Below, in pieces: positions 9,851-20,933 of a DNA stretch of 64,000 bases (positions are counted from its first letter, which is position 1; every line of letters starts with the position of its first letter). Below the pieces are notes generated by a model. The model saw only the letters and a program-made list of their open reading frames with translations, ran no database searches and was not told the origin of the DNA. The stretch is from NCBI GenBank assembly GCA_035610835.1, contig CM069454.1, forward strand, positions 58,820,580 to 58,884,579, written 5' to 3'. The DNA is from Ophiura sarsii. Taxonomy: Eukaryota; Echinodermata; Ophiuroidea; Amphilepidida; Ophiuridae. A program made the position numbers and the translations under genes.

Positions 9851-10298
9851 TCCATGAAATTATTTAGATAGTAATACAACTTTATATTATTGAATATCGA
9901 ATACACTAAACAAATTCGTGCTAATTTCTCTAGATCAAAAGAGGGCGCTCATACCTTTTTATCTATTCTCTGCTTATTAACTATTAGTCAATGGGTGCTT
10001 ATAGATGAAGTTTAACGGATAAACGTTCAAATATTATTGAATATTATGGTATTTTGAATCCAATCAAAAGTGGACATGTATTGGTGTAAGTGTAACAAAA
10101 AATCTTGAACCTTTTAAGCCTACAGTGTATGATCTGCTCTTAGGAGCGAAGAAAGGTTGTAAATCATTTATAAACCATTATTAAAAATGTTGAGATATCT
10201 CGTAACAGTCAATGAAATGGCAAAAAACTAATAGTCCAAAGGATTGGCAACGAATATGCTACCGACCTAATTCAAATCACAAAGGATGCTAACTTCAT

Positions 10299-10398
10299 NN
10301 NNNNNNNNNNNNNNNNNNNNNNNNNNNNNNNNNNNNNNNNNNNNNNNNNNNNNNNNNNNNNNNNNNNNNNNNNNNNNNNNNNNNNNNNNNNNNNNNNN
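10299..10398. other. Assembly gap (100 N)
   Basis: Exactly 100 Ns, a conventional placeholder, so true length is unknown. The 280 bp before it (10019-10298) hold nothing I recognise. Confidence 0.98.
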
Positions 10399-10439
10399 TG
10401 CTACATGGGCGTGATATTATTTTTTGATGATGCGTGAGT

Positions 10440-11060
10440 ATTGATGCATTGGCGCTCAATGCGTGAAAGTTGACGGCCCTGTGACGCCTCCCACCCCCTG
10501 AAGATCGTACAACAAATCAGTTACGACGTCGAAAGACGAGAATCGTAGCACGATTGCAAATATCAGAGCGCGGAAGACAATTTTTAGTTTTTATTTAAAA
10601 AAAAAAAAAATCGACTTTACCACTCACCGTAAGGGGCGATATCCAAACTCTACAGTGATTTTAAAGCATTTTTTCTAGCGATTTTACAACGATATTCCAA
10701 CGGTATTTCGTTCTATTGTTAAAAGCATCGGAAAAAGATCGGTGATTAACTAGAAACCTCTCTACCTTATCTGGCGTTAACAATAGAACTATGTAGTACT
10801 CTTGATGGCTGCATTAGTGAAGCAGACAGATCAAAGGCGCAAGGAAGGTTGTGTTATATTCTTTAAGAAATACTATAGTATTTCGCCCCTAAGTTTGTTC
10901 CTTGTACGTACTGCTTGTATACAGCGTTCAACCTTGCTATGAATAAAATACGAAGTTCGTGCCGTATATCCCATTGTTTCGTATGCAGCGATTACGCATG
11001 AGCACAAAAAGTCACAATCATTATACCAGGTGCGCAACAGAAAAGGCAGCTTTGCCAATA
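10440..11060 (+). repeat. Dispersed repeat family B, copy 1
   Basis: Shares blocks such as AATCGTAGCACGATTGCAAAT and, near its end, a GTGCGCAACAGAA...TTGCCAATAATAT block with copies at 13900-14010, 16960-17340 and 37900-38125. No ORF is conserved between copies, which suggests a non-coding transposon. Confidence 0.6.
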
Positions 11061-12133
11061 ATATTGATTTAATAAGTGGTTAAAAATATACTACTTTTGA
11101 TAACATTGCACGTATTGTATGTATTGTTTGTTCGGCGTCAATAACTGTTGATCGCTTATCTAGCTATCTGTTTTGTTGCAGCTGTTAAGGAAGTTTTAGT
11201 ATGTTCTATGTTTGAGTAGATCAGTCTGTTTACCCCAATCTCTGGCTACCCCATTACCATGAATACCGTGCAAGATCTTGCTGGTGACAGATCTGACAAA
11301 TGAACCTATATGTTTATTGTCCAATGAGATATAATAGAAATTTGCCTGTACTACTAAGTATTTTAAGTGTCATCTCAGGTAAATATCGAGTATGGGTGGC
11401 CAAAGCTCGCCGATTTTTTTTTTTTTTTTTCCTGGTCAGGTTGAAGTACTTTGGTAGCATATCAGAAAAACGAGATTAGTTTGTTAATCTTTTACTCGTT
11501 GCCATGGCAACAGCCCAATTTAAATTTTAGCCATTTTTTGGTCAATATCAGTTAAAAATAGTCGAAATTTACCGCACATTCGTTATCTTATTGCAGCAAT
11601 ATGCAAGATTTTTTTTCAAAAGTAGCTATTAATTGATAAAGACACATCTTTATACTTTAGACACAAATAAATTTAAAAAAAATAAAAAAATGTTTTGATG
11701 TATTTTCTGACCTAGCAACACTGCTAGTTTTGGACATATTAAGAAAATTGATATTTTTAGCCTATCTTTGCACCTCGTAAAAACTACTTGCCAGGGCACT
11801 CATGATATTGTCCTCATAGGAGGAGGAAGAGATGACGTTACCCTACTCATATCTGATAAAACAGCTTGGGGTATTATATACTTTAACGGCAGTGTTGCCA
11901 GATAATGACGCATTTTGGAAAAATTACAATATTTCGTTTGTTACAAATAATGACATTCAGTTTGATACTGAAGCCATTTTATTACGACAAATTGGATTTA
12001 GTATATACCAGATGTTCCAGGGACTTCCATAGATACCCGTTAAGTAAAGCATGTGGTAATATAGGGCCTATACTTCTACTCTTGTTGCCAGAAAGTTCAT
12101 AGTTCGGCAACATTGCTATATTTGTTTGAACCT

Positions 12134-12134
<1 letters not shown>
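11061..12134. other. Intergenic stretch, nothing recognised
   Basis: Contains an 18-nt T run near 11413 and short unconvincing ORFs (for example 11832-12032), but no domain, repeat arm or splice structure I can support. Confidence 0.5.

Positions 12135-12182
<48 letters not shown>
12135..12182. repeat. 48-nt poly-C tract
   Basis: The longest uninterrupted C run in the window. It is one of about twenty such G/C runs here and has no recognisable transposon end beside it. Confidence 0.9.
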
Positions 12183-13899
12183 TTTGTCATCCAAATACGC
12201 ACCCCTCAGTCAATTTTTGGACGCACCATTGGTGGATCCTGACCATGCTGACGGACCATAACGACGCACCCCGTCCGTCAGATATCGTTGACTACACTGG
12301 GATAAAACACGATGACTACTGAAAATGAAACTACTTTTGATTCACGGGGGATCTGCCCTTATTCGATGTTGTCAACCCAGGCCCCTCGAATATATAGACA
12401 CCGGACCGGGACCGGGATGGAACCAAGAGGAGAACTTTTATATGCACAATAATGTCTGACTGGTCCTAAAATTCATAAAATATTTAACTGATTATCATAA
12501 ACGTCAGGATGAGGATCCCTCAAATAATTTTAAGACAATTCCCATTCTGCTTCGACCCGCTCAGTGGCGTAACCAGGGGTGGGGACAGAGGGGGGGGGGG
12601 GGTGGGGGGGGGGGGGGGAAGGGGCATCCTTCATCCCTTGTTATACATGTAGGCCTATTTAAAAGTGATGTTTGTGGTATTAAAGTAGTTGGTAGTATAG
12701 TATAGCATTATTTAAAGGTCGTATTTTGTTGTTCGTAAAAAGATGTACACTGTGACGCACCCATGTAAACTGACGGACATTAACGCACCCTCCGTCAATT
12801 TTTTGACGGACCTAGGGCTGCCACTGACGTACCCTCCGTCAAGAATGTGGTGGTAAACGACACACCCATGACTATACTATACTATAATGACTAGTTCTGT
12901 TTTATCCATTGATTTATATCGCAAATGCTAACGTAAAATTGAGCGGTATCAACACTCCAATCTGATATAACTAAGAACGGTTTTAAATGCAATCACAACT
13001 GCGTTGAGATCGGTTCGAGGCCGTGTACTGCGTTTAGGTTTGTCGGTCCAAACTTTCTAATCCTCTCATTAAGAAGATTAGCAAAATATCCTTGCTGTGC
13101 AGTTACACGATCCGGAATACTCAAAACGAGCTCCAGTGGGGGGCGGGGGGGGGGGGGGGGGGGGGCAGCCCATGTCTTAAAGTATGACCCACTGGTTCAT
13201 GTCTCCGCCATATACCGGAATCAAATCTTAAAATTATTTATAATTTTGATGTTTGTATTGTTTGTCCTGTCTTTCCTGCCTGCATGTTGGTCGGTCAATG
13301 CTGGTCATTGACGAGCAAACATCGTGTCCTGGGTTTTATGTACGTTCTTTTTATCAATGTTATTGTATTTCTAAAAATGATTGAATAAAAGAATGATGAA
13401 ATATAAATATCTAGCGTCTAAAATGTTGATGCGTGTTGGTGTGAACTTTCCAATGCTCATTCCCGCAGTGAACATAGTCTAATATCAACGTTTGAATATT
13501 AGTAAAGAAAGGGCTTTATCAGCAGTTTCCACGTCGCTCCAACCCTGTGAGCAAGCGTTGACCACGTTACGTTACGTTACGTTACCAATCAGGTTGCGTC
13601 ATTTTGATGTGGTGGAGCGACTACGCATGTGTGTGAGCGCAAAGAGTTCGAGCGTAGTGGAGTATGGCTCAGCGCTTAAGTGTATTGATTAGGATTTGTG
13701 ATGCTGACCAACCTATTTATGACACACCCGACATAGGCCTTATTATAATACTTACGGTCTGAGTGTAAGCTATAATCTCGGGTGATCGCCTTCGAAAAGT
13801 TTTAGAAGACTTTCGCCAAGTCAATTTCAATTAATATTAGTTATTGACATCACAGAATTAAGACTAATTCCTTATAATAGGTATTCAAAAGTAGGTCTT
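12183..13899. other. Intergenic stretch with G runs and short repeats
   Basis: Holds G runs at 12590-12618 and 13138-13165, several scattered GACGGA/CCGTCA words around 12220-12290 and 12760-12850, and a (CGTTA)n microsatellite near 13565-13585. No gene is supported. Confidence 0.5.
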
Positions 13900-14010
13900 T
13901 TCATCGACGGTAATTGTATGCAGCGTTTGCATGAGCACGAAATATTCGATAATTTATCAGGTGCAACAGAAAGGCGTTTTTGCCAGTAATATGCGCCCAT
14001 GTAGTTTACT
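13900..14010 (+). repeat. Dispersed repeat family B, copy 2 (fragment)
   Basis: Matches the 3' part of the family: a GTATGCAGCG...CATGAGCACGA block followed by CAGGTGCAACAGAA and GCCAGTAATATGCGCCC. Confidence 0.55.
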
Positions 14011-14709
14011 TAAAGGTGCACAAATAAAATTTGAAGGAAAACAAATGAATTGTTTCAATAGATGAGGTACGTAGGAACCCTGAGCTGTAGCCTAATTATT
14101 TTGGGGAAAGGGTTGCATGATGGCGTTAGTTTAGAAATCCGGTTGAAGCAATTTATGCGGCGAGTGGTGCTGATAATTTTTATGTGATCTACATCGAAAT
14201 TACCAAATCGTGAACATTACGTGAATATTTCCAGGAATTGAGGGCACACTCCAATCTCTCAGTGCCCTTTTAATCTATAGTGAAAAATAGTCAAGAAAAA
14301 ATAAGGCTACATGATAATGCAACATAGCAACCGTGTATAGTGTTCCTATAAGCAATTGTTTCTTTTGCGCCAACACCTCCTCCCGTTGGTAACCTATAAC
14401 TTAACCTTTGATCTAAGGGACCAACCGACCCATTTTTTTAGATATTACTTAAAAGAATGCTCACATGGTAAATGAATACCGACATAAAAGCAAATTTACT
14501 TGTCGAAAAATGGCAAAATGTTTACAGATTTCTTTGAGCTGGAAAATGATAAGAACAAAATTTTAAACCCCGACCGACAGACCCGATCTAAGACTAAGAG
14601 GTATTGGTGGACGCCCTGAGATATAATCAATGGATGTACCTTTTTGTGTACAACAGTACAAATGTACCTTTTTTGTGCACTAATGTACCCTTTTTTGTGC
14701 AAACGCCCA

Positions 14710-14790
14710 CCCCCCCCCCCCCCCCCCCCCGCCCCCCCCCCCCCTCCCCACCCTCCCCCCCGTTTTCGGAAAACGCCCCCCCCCCCCCCC
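14710..14790. repeat. Interrupted poly-C tract
   Basis: About 50 nt of C with a few interruptions (14710-14761), a short CGTTTTCGGAAAACG palindrome, then 15 more Cs. Either side lie short repeats of TGTACCTTTTTTGTGC. The flanks (14011-14709 and 14791-15720) hold no gene I can support; around 15140-15350 a TGGCTATCGATACGGG-type block occurs twice about 160 bp apart. Confidence 0.85.
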
Positions 14791-15740
14791 TTCCCCATTG
14801 TGTAAAGCATTTTCGTGCCAGTTTGGACTAAAATATGTTATTATAGCATTGAACACGTGAATAATAGATAATAATCATTATTGGGGGCAGGGCCCATATT
14901 TTGATATTATAGTTATTATAGTAAAAAAAACCACACAGAGCAGAGAAATACACTGGTAAGAATAAATAGCCTATGTACTAAAATTATAACATTAATTTCT
15001 CCCGAATTTTGGGTTGCAATAAAATTATATTACATTGGACGAGTTATCCATGGCTCTTGCTGACAACTGGCGTCCCTCGTCGTTACCATGAAAACTGATA
15101 CCATGGCAACCGATACATTGGCCAAATTGCTTATGGTAACTGGCTATCGATACGGGTTTGAAGCTCCAAACAACCATTAGAGGATCACGGTCCATTGAGC
15201 AGGTTCACGGCTATAAAAAAACCCTATTCATATTTTGTTATTGAAAACATCATCGATTTTTAACTATTGGGAACCATTGGTGTTTCATTCATTGCTATGT
15301 TAGCTGGCTATCGATACGGGGTTTGAAGCTCCAATCAATATTTAAAGGAGCAGGTTCTTAATTATAGTGTTTTTATATTGGTTGAGTTGTGAGCTGAAGA
15401 TATATGCACTTGGATAAAAGCTTTGCTTTTTAGAATATAAGACTGTTTATATATCATTATATTAAACAAACAAAAAAGAAGAAGCAATAACGCACTCCAT
15501 TATCAGCATGGTCACCCATATAAAGAGGCATATTATAAAATCCTGGTTTTTAAAATCTGACGGTGAAGAACATAGGATCGTCCATACTTGAAGGGTATTT
15601 TTTTTAATAATTAACTTTTTTTTTTGCTGTTGCCACCCACGAAAAAAGAAAACCCGATTAAAACAATGTTTAAACTATTTATAATACATAATATTATCGC
15701 AATTGTTTGCAATTTTTCTTTTAATCGTCCTATTTTCACC

Positions 15741-15768
15741 TTGATAAAGACCGGATGGTCGAAACGTC
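15741..15768 (+). ncRNA. Hammerhead-like motif, probable relic of a PLE 3' end
   Basis: TTGATAAA, stem GACC/GGTC with a GGAT loop, then GAAACGTC. This is the same arrangement as the PLE1 terminal-repeat motif, with a different stem sequence. No PLE coding sequence remains nearby, so it looks like a solo terminal-repeat fragment. Confidence 0.4.
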
Positions 15769-15872
15769 GAGATAATAATAATTTCTTATACAACGTAGAA
15801 AATCATCTCTACTTGTTTATTACTATAACCCTGTAACGTGACCCCAAAAGTCACCGCGACCCCCCCCCCCCC

Positions 15873-15940
15873 GGATTTGAACCACGGACCTCCAGCACAC
15901 ACCAGCGGCTTAGGATTCCCCACTACAGCACGGGTGTCAA
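15873..15940 (-). tRNA. tRNA-like sequence next to poly-C (copy 1)
   Basis: On the minus strand, GCTGTAGTGGGGAATCC resembles an A box and GGTTCAAATCC is a good B box. The same B-box half recurs at 16200-16242, again right beside a C run, so the C run and the tRNA-like part moved together. I see no complete cloverleaf. Confidence 0.35.
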
Positions 15941-15944
15941 GGCT

Positions 15945-15970
15945 ACTTGGCGGAGTATACTCCGCCAAGT
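15945..15970. repeat. Perfect 26-bp palindrome
   Basis: Two perfect 13-bp arms (ACTTGGCGGAGTA and its complement) with no spacer. It lies between the two tRNA-like/poly-C copies. It could be a binding site or a transposon scar; nothing adjacent decides. Confidence 0.85.
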
Positions 15971-16172
15971 ATAAAGCCTGAGTCCATTTTATCCTCGAAA
16001 AAACTTGCACGCCGGGTGGAACATAGAGATTGGCTCGTTGGGTTTTGTTGGATTGGCAGGGTTAGGGTTATTGGATCAAAAATTACACAATTTTGGAAGA
16101 AAAAAAGAAAGAAAAAAATGTTCGTTAACCCTAACCCATTCGGGCAATTTTTCAGATTTTTTTTCACCGCGA

Positions 16173-16242
16173 CCCCCCCCCCCCCCCCCCCCCCCCCCCG
16201 GATTTGAAACCACGGACCTCCAGCACAAGCGGCTTAGGATCC
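16173..16242 (-). repeat. Second poly-C plus tRNA-like half (copy 2)
   Basis: 27 Cs followed by GGATTTGAAACCACGGACC and CAGCACAAGCGGCTTAGGATCC, matching 15860-15920. The copy is truncated after the shared TTAGGAT. Confidence 0.55.
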
Positions 16243-16606
16243 AGTTCACGTTGTTCCACATTTTGGCTTTATTATGTTTATCAACCCCTACATCCATATA
16301 GACGGGTGTATGGGGTGGTTGGGGGGGGGGGGGGGGGTACTTTTCGCGGCCATATTGGACATTTTTTAAATACTCAAACTAGATTGAAGCCCCCAGGTTT
16401 TATCATAGTAATATAGTTTAGTTATCTCATTAACATTTGGGGTAGGCATACAACAGAGTATGGCCATTTATTATGTAAAATAAGGGTTTTAGTTGATTTT
16501 ACATCAACTGTAACCTTATAGTCAGGGAGGTAGCACCACTGACAGATATTCAAGATGGCGTCCAAGATGGCCGCCAAAATGGGTTAAATCTTAGTAAAGG
16601 ACCTAT

Positions 16607-16770
16607 CAACAACCCAATACTGGTATACAATTGGATAGATTAAGCCCATATGTATTGGTCGAGCTATGAGTTTTTAAAAATGTAAGGCAAGACGCAGTCG
16701 AGCCCAATATTTTAAAACTCATAGCGAGACCAACCAATACATATTGGCGTAAATCATCCAATTTTATCAT
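16607..16770. repeat. Imperfect hairpin element
   Basis: A block with ATTGGAT...CATATGTATTGGTCGAGCTATGAGTTTT on the left is mirrored by AAAACTCATAGCGAGACCAACCAATACATA on the right, leaving a ~30-nt loop. MITE-like, without visible coding capacity. Confidence 0.5.
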
Positions 16771-16959
16771 TATTATGTTTTGGATCCAATATTATACCAC
16801 ACTTGGACACCTCAAAACATAATAATGTGAAATATTGTTAAATTCATCACTTGAATAAAAAAAATTATGTTACTGATCATTGGTAATTAATTTCTGGTGA
16901 TTGAGTTTAGTTACCATGCTTAAAATCCAAGATGGCGGCTAACATTTTACACCAGCATG

Positions 16960-17340
16960 CGTATGCCCCCAACTCCCTTGATATTTAGAACAGCAAATCA
17001 GTTAACGACGTCATACGACAAGCTAAATCGTAGCACGATTGCAAATATTAAAGCACGGAAGACATTTACATTTTTTATTTCGAAGAAGCAGAGACGGATC
17101 AATAAAAACAGTAAAACTTGAGGAAATCGACTGTAATATAATCGCTTACCGTAAAGTCCCTCGTATACAACCTGCAATCGTGTTTGTAAATATGAAATAC
17201 GGGGTGTATTGTCCGATGCAGATTAGATTATTTCGTGAATAAACGTAGAGATTACGTGAGCACGAGGTGTCGCAATTATTTACCAGGTGCGCACTAGACC
17301 GGCGGTATTGCCAATAATATGCGCCCAAGTGGTAGTGAAA
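16960..17340 (+). repeat. Dispersed repeat family B, copy 3
   Basis: Shares AATCGTAGCACGATTGCAAAT, CGCTTACCGTAA and TTGCCAATAATATGCGCCC with copies 1, 2 and 4. Confidence 0.6.
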
Positions 17341-17399
17341 AGAGTATTCAGGACAAAATAGGCTACTTGCTGACGGTTTCATATAGTGAATTCATCGAA

Positions 17400-17760
17400 G
17401 AGCGATCTTTGGTGCTTGGATGGGCAGGGGTCAAAGGGTGATGAGCACAAATATAGATGTACTGTCTTCTGGCGTATATTTGCTATAGTTGTCAAAGGAT
17501 CCCATTTTATTACAACCTCATCTATAATGTGAATGGAAACAATTAAGCTGCCTTATGCAATTACAACACATGAATATAATTCTCATCACACACATGCACG
17601 TAGCAGCGATGACTAGTGTATACATTGAAAGAGAGACAAATATCAAACAATTTGCGTATTATTTGAAATCAAAAGGGTTTGAAATCGTCACCTGTGATTT
17701 CGGCATATGAATAGAACCACAAAGCTGAAAACGATCGAAAGTGGTGAACTTATTAGAAGA
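17400..17760 (+). repeat. Dispersed repeat family C, copy 1 (transposon flank)
   Basis: Nearly the same sequence occurs inverted at 27265-27640. It lies directly upstream of the transposase relic at 17860, so it is probably the non-coding end of that transposon. Confidence 0.6.
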
Positions 17761-17859
17761 TTTACCACAACGCAAGAGGCCACAATTATTTTTTATTTGC
17801 TATCTTGTAATTTTAGTAACAGTAACAGTAAAAAGTAAAACCTTTCCAATTATTCCTTA

Positions 17860-18172
17860 AACTCAGCGATCATGGACATACAGCTGTTGAAAGCGAAATA
17901 CCAACATCAAGAAGTTTAATTAAAGGCTGAAATGCAGGAATGGTTGACAAAACATAACATTTCTTACTCAAATTCACTGAAGAAACCTCAACTTGATGAT
18001 TATTATTAAGAACAACAAACCACCGAACTTCAGAATTGACGACTTGCAAATGATAATGGACATGAAATAATCAGACTACCACCATATCACTGCTATTAAT
18101 ATCGGATGAAATCATTTGGACTAACATCAAGGGATACGTCGCCAGAAATAACAAACATTATATTTGACAAAC
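17860..18172 (+). pseudogene. Decayed DDE transposase C-terminal part (Tc1/IS630-like)
   Basis: Frame by frame the translation reads KAEMQEWLTKHNISYSNSLK, then NDNGHEIIRLPPYHCY, then DEIIWTNIKGYVARNNKHYI, with stop codons and frameshifts between. The order 'RLPPYHC', then a catalytic-Glu segment with I-W, then 'KGYVARNN' is that of the C-terminal half of DDE_3-type transposases (Tc1/mariner/IS630 group), where the last catalytic acid sits in the 'NPIE-W' block. Here that block is damaged but the Glu remains. The N-terminal half and first two catalytic Asp residues are not visible. The element is dead. Confidence 0.6.
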
Positions 18173-19240
18173 AGACTGGCAAAATGGTATTTCCGAATAT
18201 CATGAATATGGAGAACTTGTATTGGATAAATTATCCCATAAAAATGTCATATAGGAATTGATTAGGTACTCATCAGCAATTGATAAGTAAATTAAACATA
18301 ATATCACGGTACAACCTGATTTTAATGACAAGTGTATGTGTTAACAAAATGATTTTCTATTATGGCTATTTTTCATTCAAACTGATACCAGAAAATAGCC
18401 TTCTCTCCCAGATCGGTCTCAGATGGATTGAGTATAGTCTCAGGTTAAAAAACCCATTGCAACCATGCGTTTGCTGTAATTCAGGCCCGTAAGCAGGATT
18501 TGTTAGGGGGGGGGGGGGGGGGGGTCTGGAAAAGGTACATTGGTACAGTTGATCTCAGTTGAAAATTCCCATAGCGTTACACTGCGATAATGAGCTAATT
18601 GATATTCATGAGGTGATTTACAACCGGTGTTTGTAAAACACGTACGACACGCACGCGTAAGCGTACGTACGTACACATGTACTCTGTAAATTCTCCCAAC
18701 TTCGCTATGCTACGTGTGAGTCTATGCATAAATCATGATAATGATCTGCGCGCCCGCATTTCGCTGATCCCCAAATTCATTTTGATTGTGTCGCGACGAT
18801 ACCTGTAGTGTTAGTACACTGTTAGAAAAAAATACTCAATACTGAGTAAACCAGAACACTTTACGATGGTACAACGGCCTCAACTAAATAATTGGGTAAT
18901 CCAGTACCCATTTAAGGTTGGGTACAGTTTTACCCAGCGACAGGGTTATATTTTACCCCAGGAAAGTGTAATACGTTTACACAACATATCGGTGTAAAAG
19001 TTTACACCAAAAGGACCCTGTTGCCGTTTGACCCTTTTTGGGGGTAAAGTTTACCCAATTTGAAGGGGGTACTAGTTTTATATACTCAAAAGTTGTGTTA
19101 CTTTTTACACAGAAAAGGAGTATATTTTTGTATACGATGTATAGTTGTGGTGTTCTTTACCTATTTCTAGAGTTATTGATTTTTACACCATATCTGAAGT
19201 TTAAACAAATTAATCAAACTCAAGCCAATCATATTTAGCT

Positions 19241-19387
19241 ATGGTGGGTGACAGAACGGTCAAAGATTTGTTGCAGCAGGCAGGCCTTGAAGACTTAATC
19301 CAGGATTTAGAAAATGTGATGATCCGTGACATGTTATGGTTATTTAGAGTAAGAACATTTAGTCTTAGGAGTGAAGTAGCAGTATAG
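19241..19387 (+). CDS. Short ORF with an LLQQAGLEDLIQ motif (left arm)
   Basis: 48 codons starting MVGDRTVKDLLQQAGLEDLI. The motif is shared with the inverted ORF at 19662-19748 and resembles the start of a sterile-alpha-motif-type helix. It may be the first exon of the parent transposon's protein, kept in both arms. Function is unknown. Confidence 0.3.
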   Translation: MVGDRTVKDLLQQAGLEDLIQDLENVMIRDMLWLFRVRTFSLRSEVAV

Positions 19388-19661
19388 TCCTATAGCCTAG
19401 CCTAGCCTAGCACTCGCTCTACATACCCTACCACATACACATAGAAATTAAATTGGCTGCTGGTATTCTTGAATGCGTATCGTTATAATAATTAAGCTTA
19501 TACTAGCTCTGTATCATAGCTCTCATACGACTCATAATAAGCTTATACTACGCAATAGGCTGATGTTAGGATACATGACCTTAAGATCTCAGACCAGATT
19601 TGTCTATCTACTTCACTCCTAAGTTGTCTTACTCTGAAGGACTCTACATGTTCATATCATA

Positions 19662-19748
19662 TCACATTTTACCTGCAAAAGCCTGGATAAGGTCCTCAAG
19701 TCCTGCTTCCTGCAAGACGTTTCTGACCGTAATGCTGTCGTCCGCCAT
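19662..19748 (-). CDS. Short ORF with VLQEAGLEDLIQAF motif (right arm)
   Basis: 28 codons starting MADDSITVRNVLQEAGLEDL. After QAFAG a GTAAAA donor-like site follows, consistent with a first exon. It is related to the left-arm ORF and in opposite orientation, so the element looks like two copies of one 5' end joined head to head. Confidence 0.3.
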   Translation of the reverse strand: MADDSITVRNVLQEAGLEDLIQAFAGKM

Positions 19749-20455
19749 TGCTGCAATAACCGACGCGTACGGTGACATGCGATCGAGTTTACACGCATCG
19801 AGAGAACGAACTATAAGGTTTACACGTTTATGATCAAAGTTAACGTTAATTAAGTGGTAAATTCGAATGGTTACCCACTTTTCGTGTAAACACGATCTGC
19901 TTTACTCGGCAACATGGTATAAAAATACTCAGTGCATTTTGTTCAAGTGTTTAGTGCGCAACTTGGTGTTAACTGAAATGTTCTTACGCTGTACTTGGGT
20001 AATTAAACCCAAATCATTTTGTTCAAGTTTACTCGAGTGGTTAGTAAAGTAGAAAACCCCGATAATTGTAGTTGTAATCAATATTGATTTAAAGAGTACA
20101 CTTTTTTGTTCTACCCCGTACCAAAGTACACTAATTTCTAACAGTGTAGGTTAGGCATGCACGGATCGGAGCCGTAATAAAATGAGCACTGTCACATGTT
20201 CGCTAAAGTATGCAAATAGTGACTCGTATTCGGGAGTGTTTCATCATGTTCATTTTGTTCCGTGCTTTTATTAGCCGGGAAATATTAAAGCAGCATAACA
20301 TTGTTGATGATGGATAGAAGGGGGGGGGGGCATTACCTTATTCAATGTTACGCTATGTAAGGCTCTTAAGACCCCCTTTTCAGCTCACCCGTCACCCAAA
20401 GCCCCCTAAAATTATGCTCTGTCACCCAAAGACCCCTCATTTTACTTTTTATAGC

Positions 20456-20457
<2 letters not shown>

Positions 20458-20489
<32 letters not shown>
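20458..20489. repeat. 32-nt poly-G tract
   Basis: Uninterrupted run. A second one (11 nt) lies at 20320-20330. Confidence 0.9.
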
Positions 20490-20490
<1 letters not shown>

Positions 20491-20933
20491 GCGAGTACAC
20501 ATTGCAATATCAATAACAATTATAGAGAAATTCGCTGATTTACGGTAATGTGATTGCCCGTTTACTATGCCGTTGATTCAGACCGTTAATAGAGCTTGCG
20601 TGACATCGCGCATAATCAAACCAATCTGCCGTTGAAATAGGTGTGGTTGGGAGAATTTTTATAATAATCATTTAATACATTATTCATGATGTACGATCAT
20701 AATGAACAGTATTATGTACATGTACCGTACGTACGTACGTACGCGTACGTGTCGTACGTGTTTTACAACGGCGATTTTACATTGGAATTTTGACTTGCCC
20801 GATAAAATCATGAATTGTAATGCTTTTAAATCATGAATCTGAATAGGAAAAATGAATTTATTGGTATAAATTGTACAATGAACCATAGATAATCGAGACA
20901 GGGATGGTTAAGTGGGTGTTTTGTTTGAAGCTA

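Larger units (their letters stand above)
7507..10018. mobile_element. 2.5-kb element with ~690-bp inverted arms
   Basis: 7507-8200 and 9342-10018 are reverse complements with few mismatches and small indels. Both ends start CCGTTAAACTTCATC and are flanked by ATA (7504-7506 and 10019-10021). The ~1.1-kb centre has no ORF of note but contains another tRNA-like segment. Each arm includes a tRNA-like sequence. The long arms fit a fold-back or non-autonomous DNA transposon, or a head-to-head duplication; no transposase is visible. Confidence 0.75.
18817..20146. mobile_element. 1.33-kb TA-flanked DNA element with head-to-head mini-exons
   Basis: Ends are CACTGTTAGAAA and its complement, flanked by TA at 18815-18816 and 20147-20148. 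The arms are partly complementary further in; an AGTAAGA...CTTAGGAGTGAAGTAG block near 19340-19385 recurs inverted near 19605-19640. The left arm is rich in TTTACCC/GGGTAAA words. Non-autonomous. Confidence 0.7.
18631..20768. mobile_element. Outer inverted-repeat pair around a nested element
   Basis: About 40-50 bp at 18631-18680 (TTGTAAAACACGTACGACAC then CGTACGTACGTAC) is mirrored at 20722-20768. Between them lies the TA-flanked element at 18817-20146 plus poly-G runs at 20320-20330 and 20458-20489. Either the inner element inserted into an older one, or the arms are shared simple CGTA repeats; the exact TTTGTAAAACACGTACGACACG-like match favours the former. Confidence 0.45.

Noticed and set aside
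14604..14831. Proline- or glycine-rich ORFs across poly-C/poly-G runs (also near 12113, 16005, 20345 and 37213)
   Set aside because: Homopolymer translations; no conserved sequence around them.
17039..17242. 67-codon ORF in repeat family B copy 3
   Set aside because: The frame is not open in the other three copies of the family.
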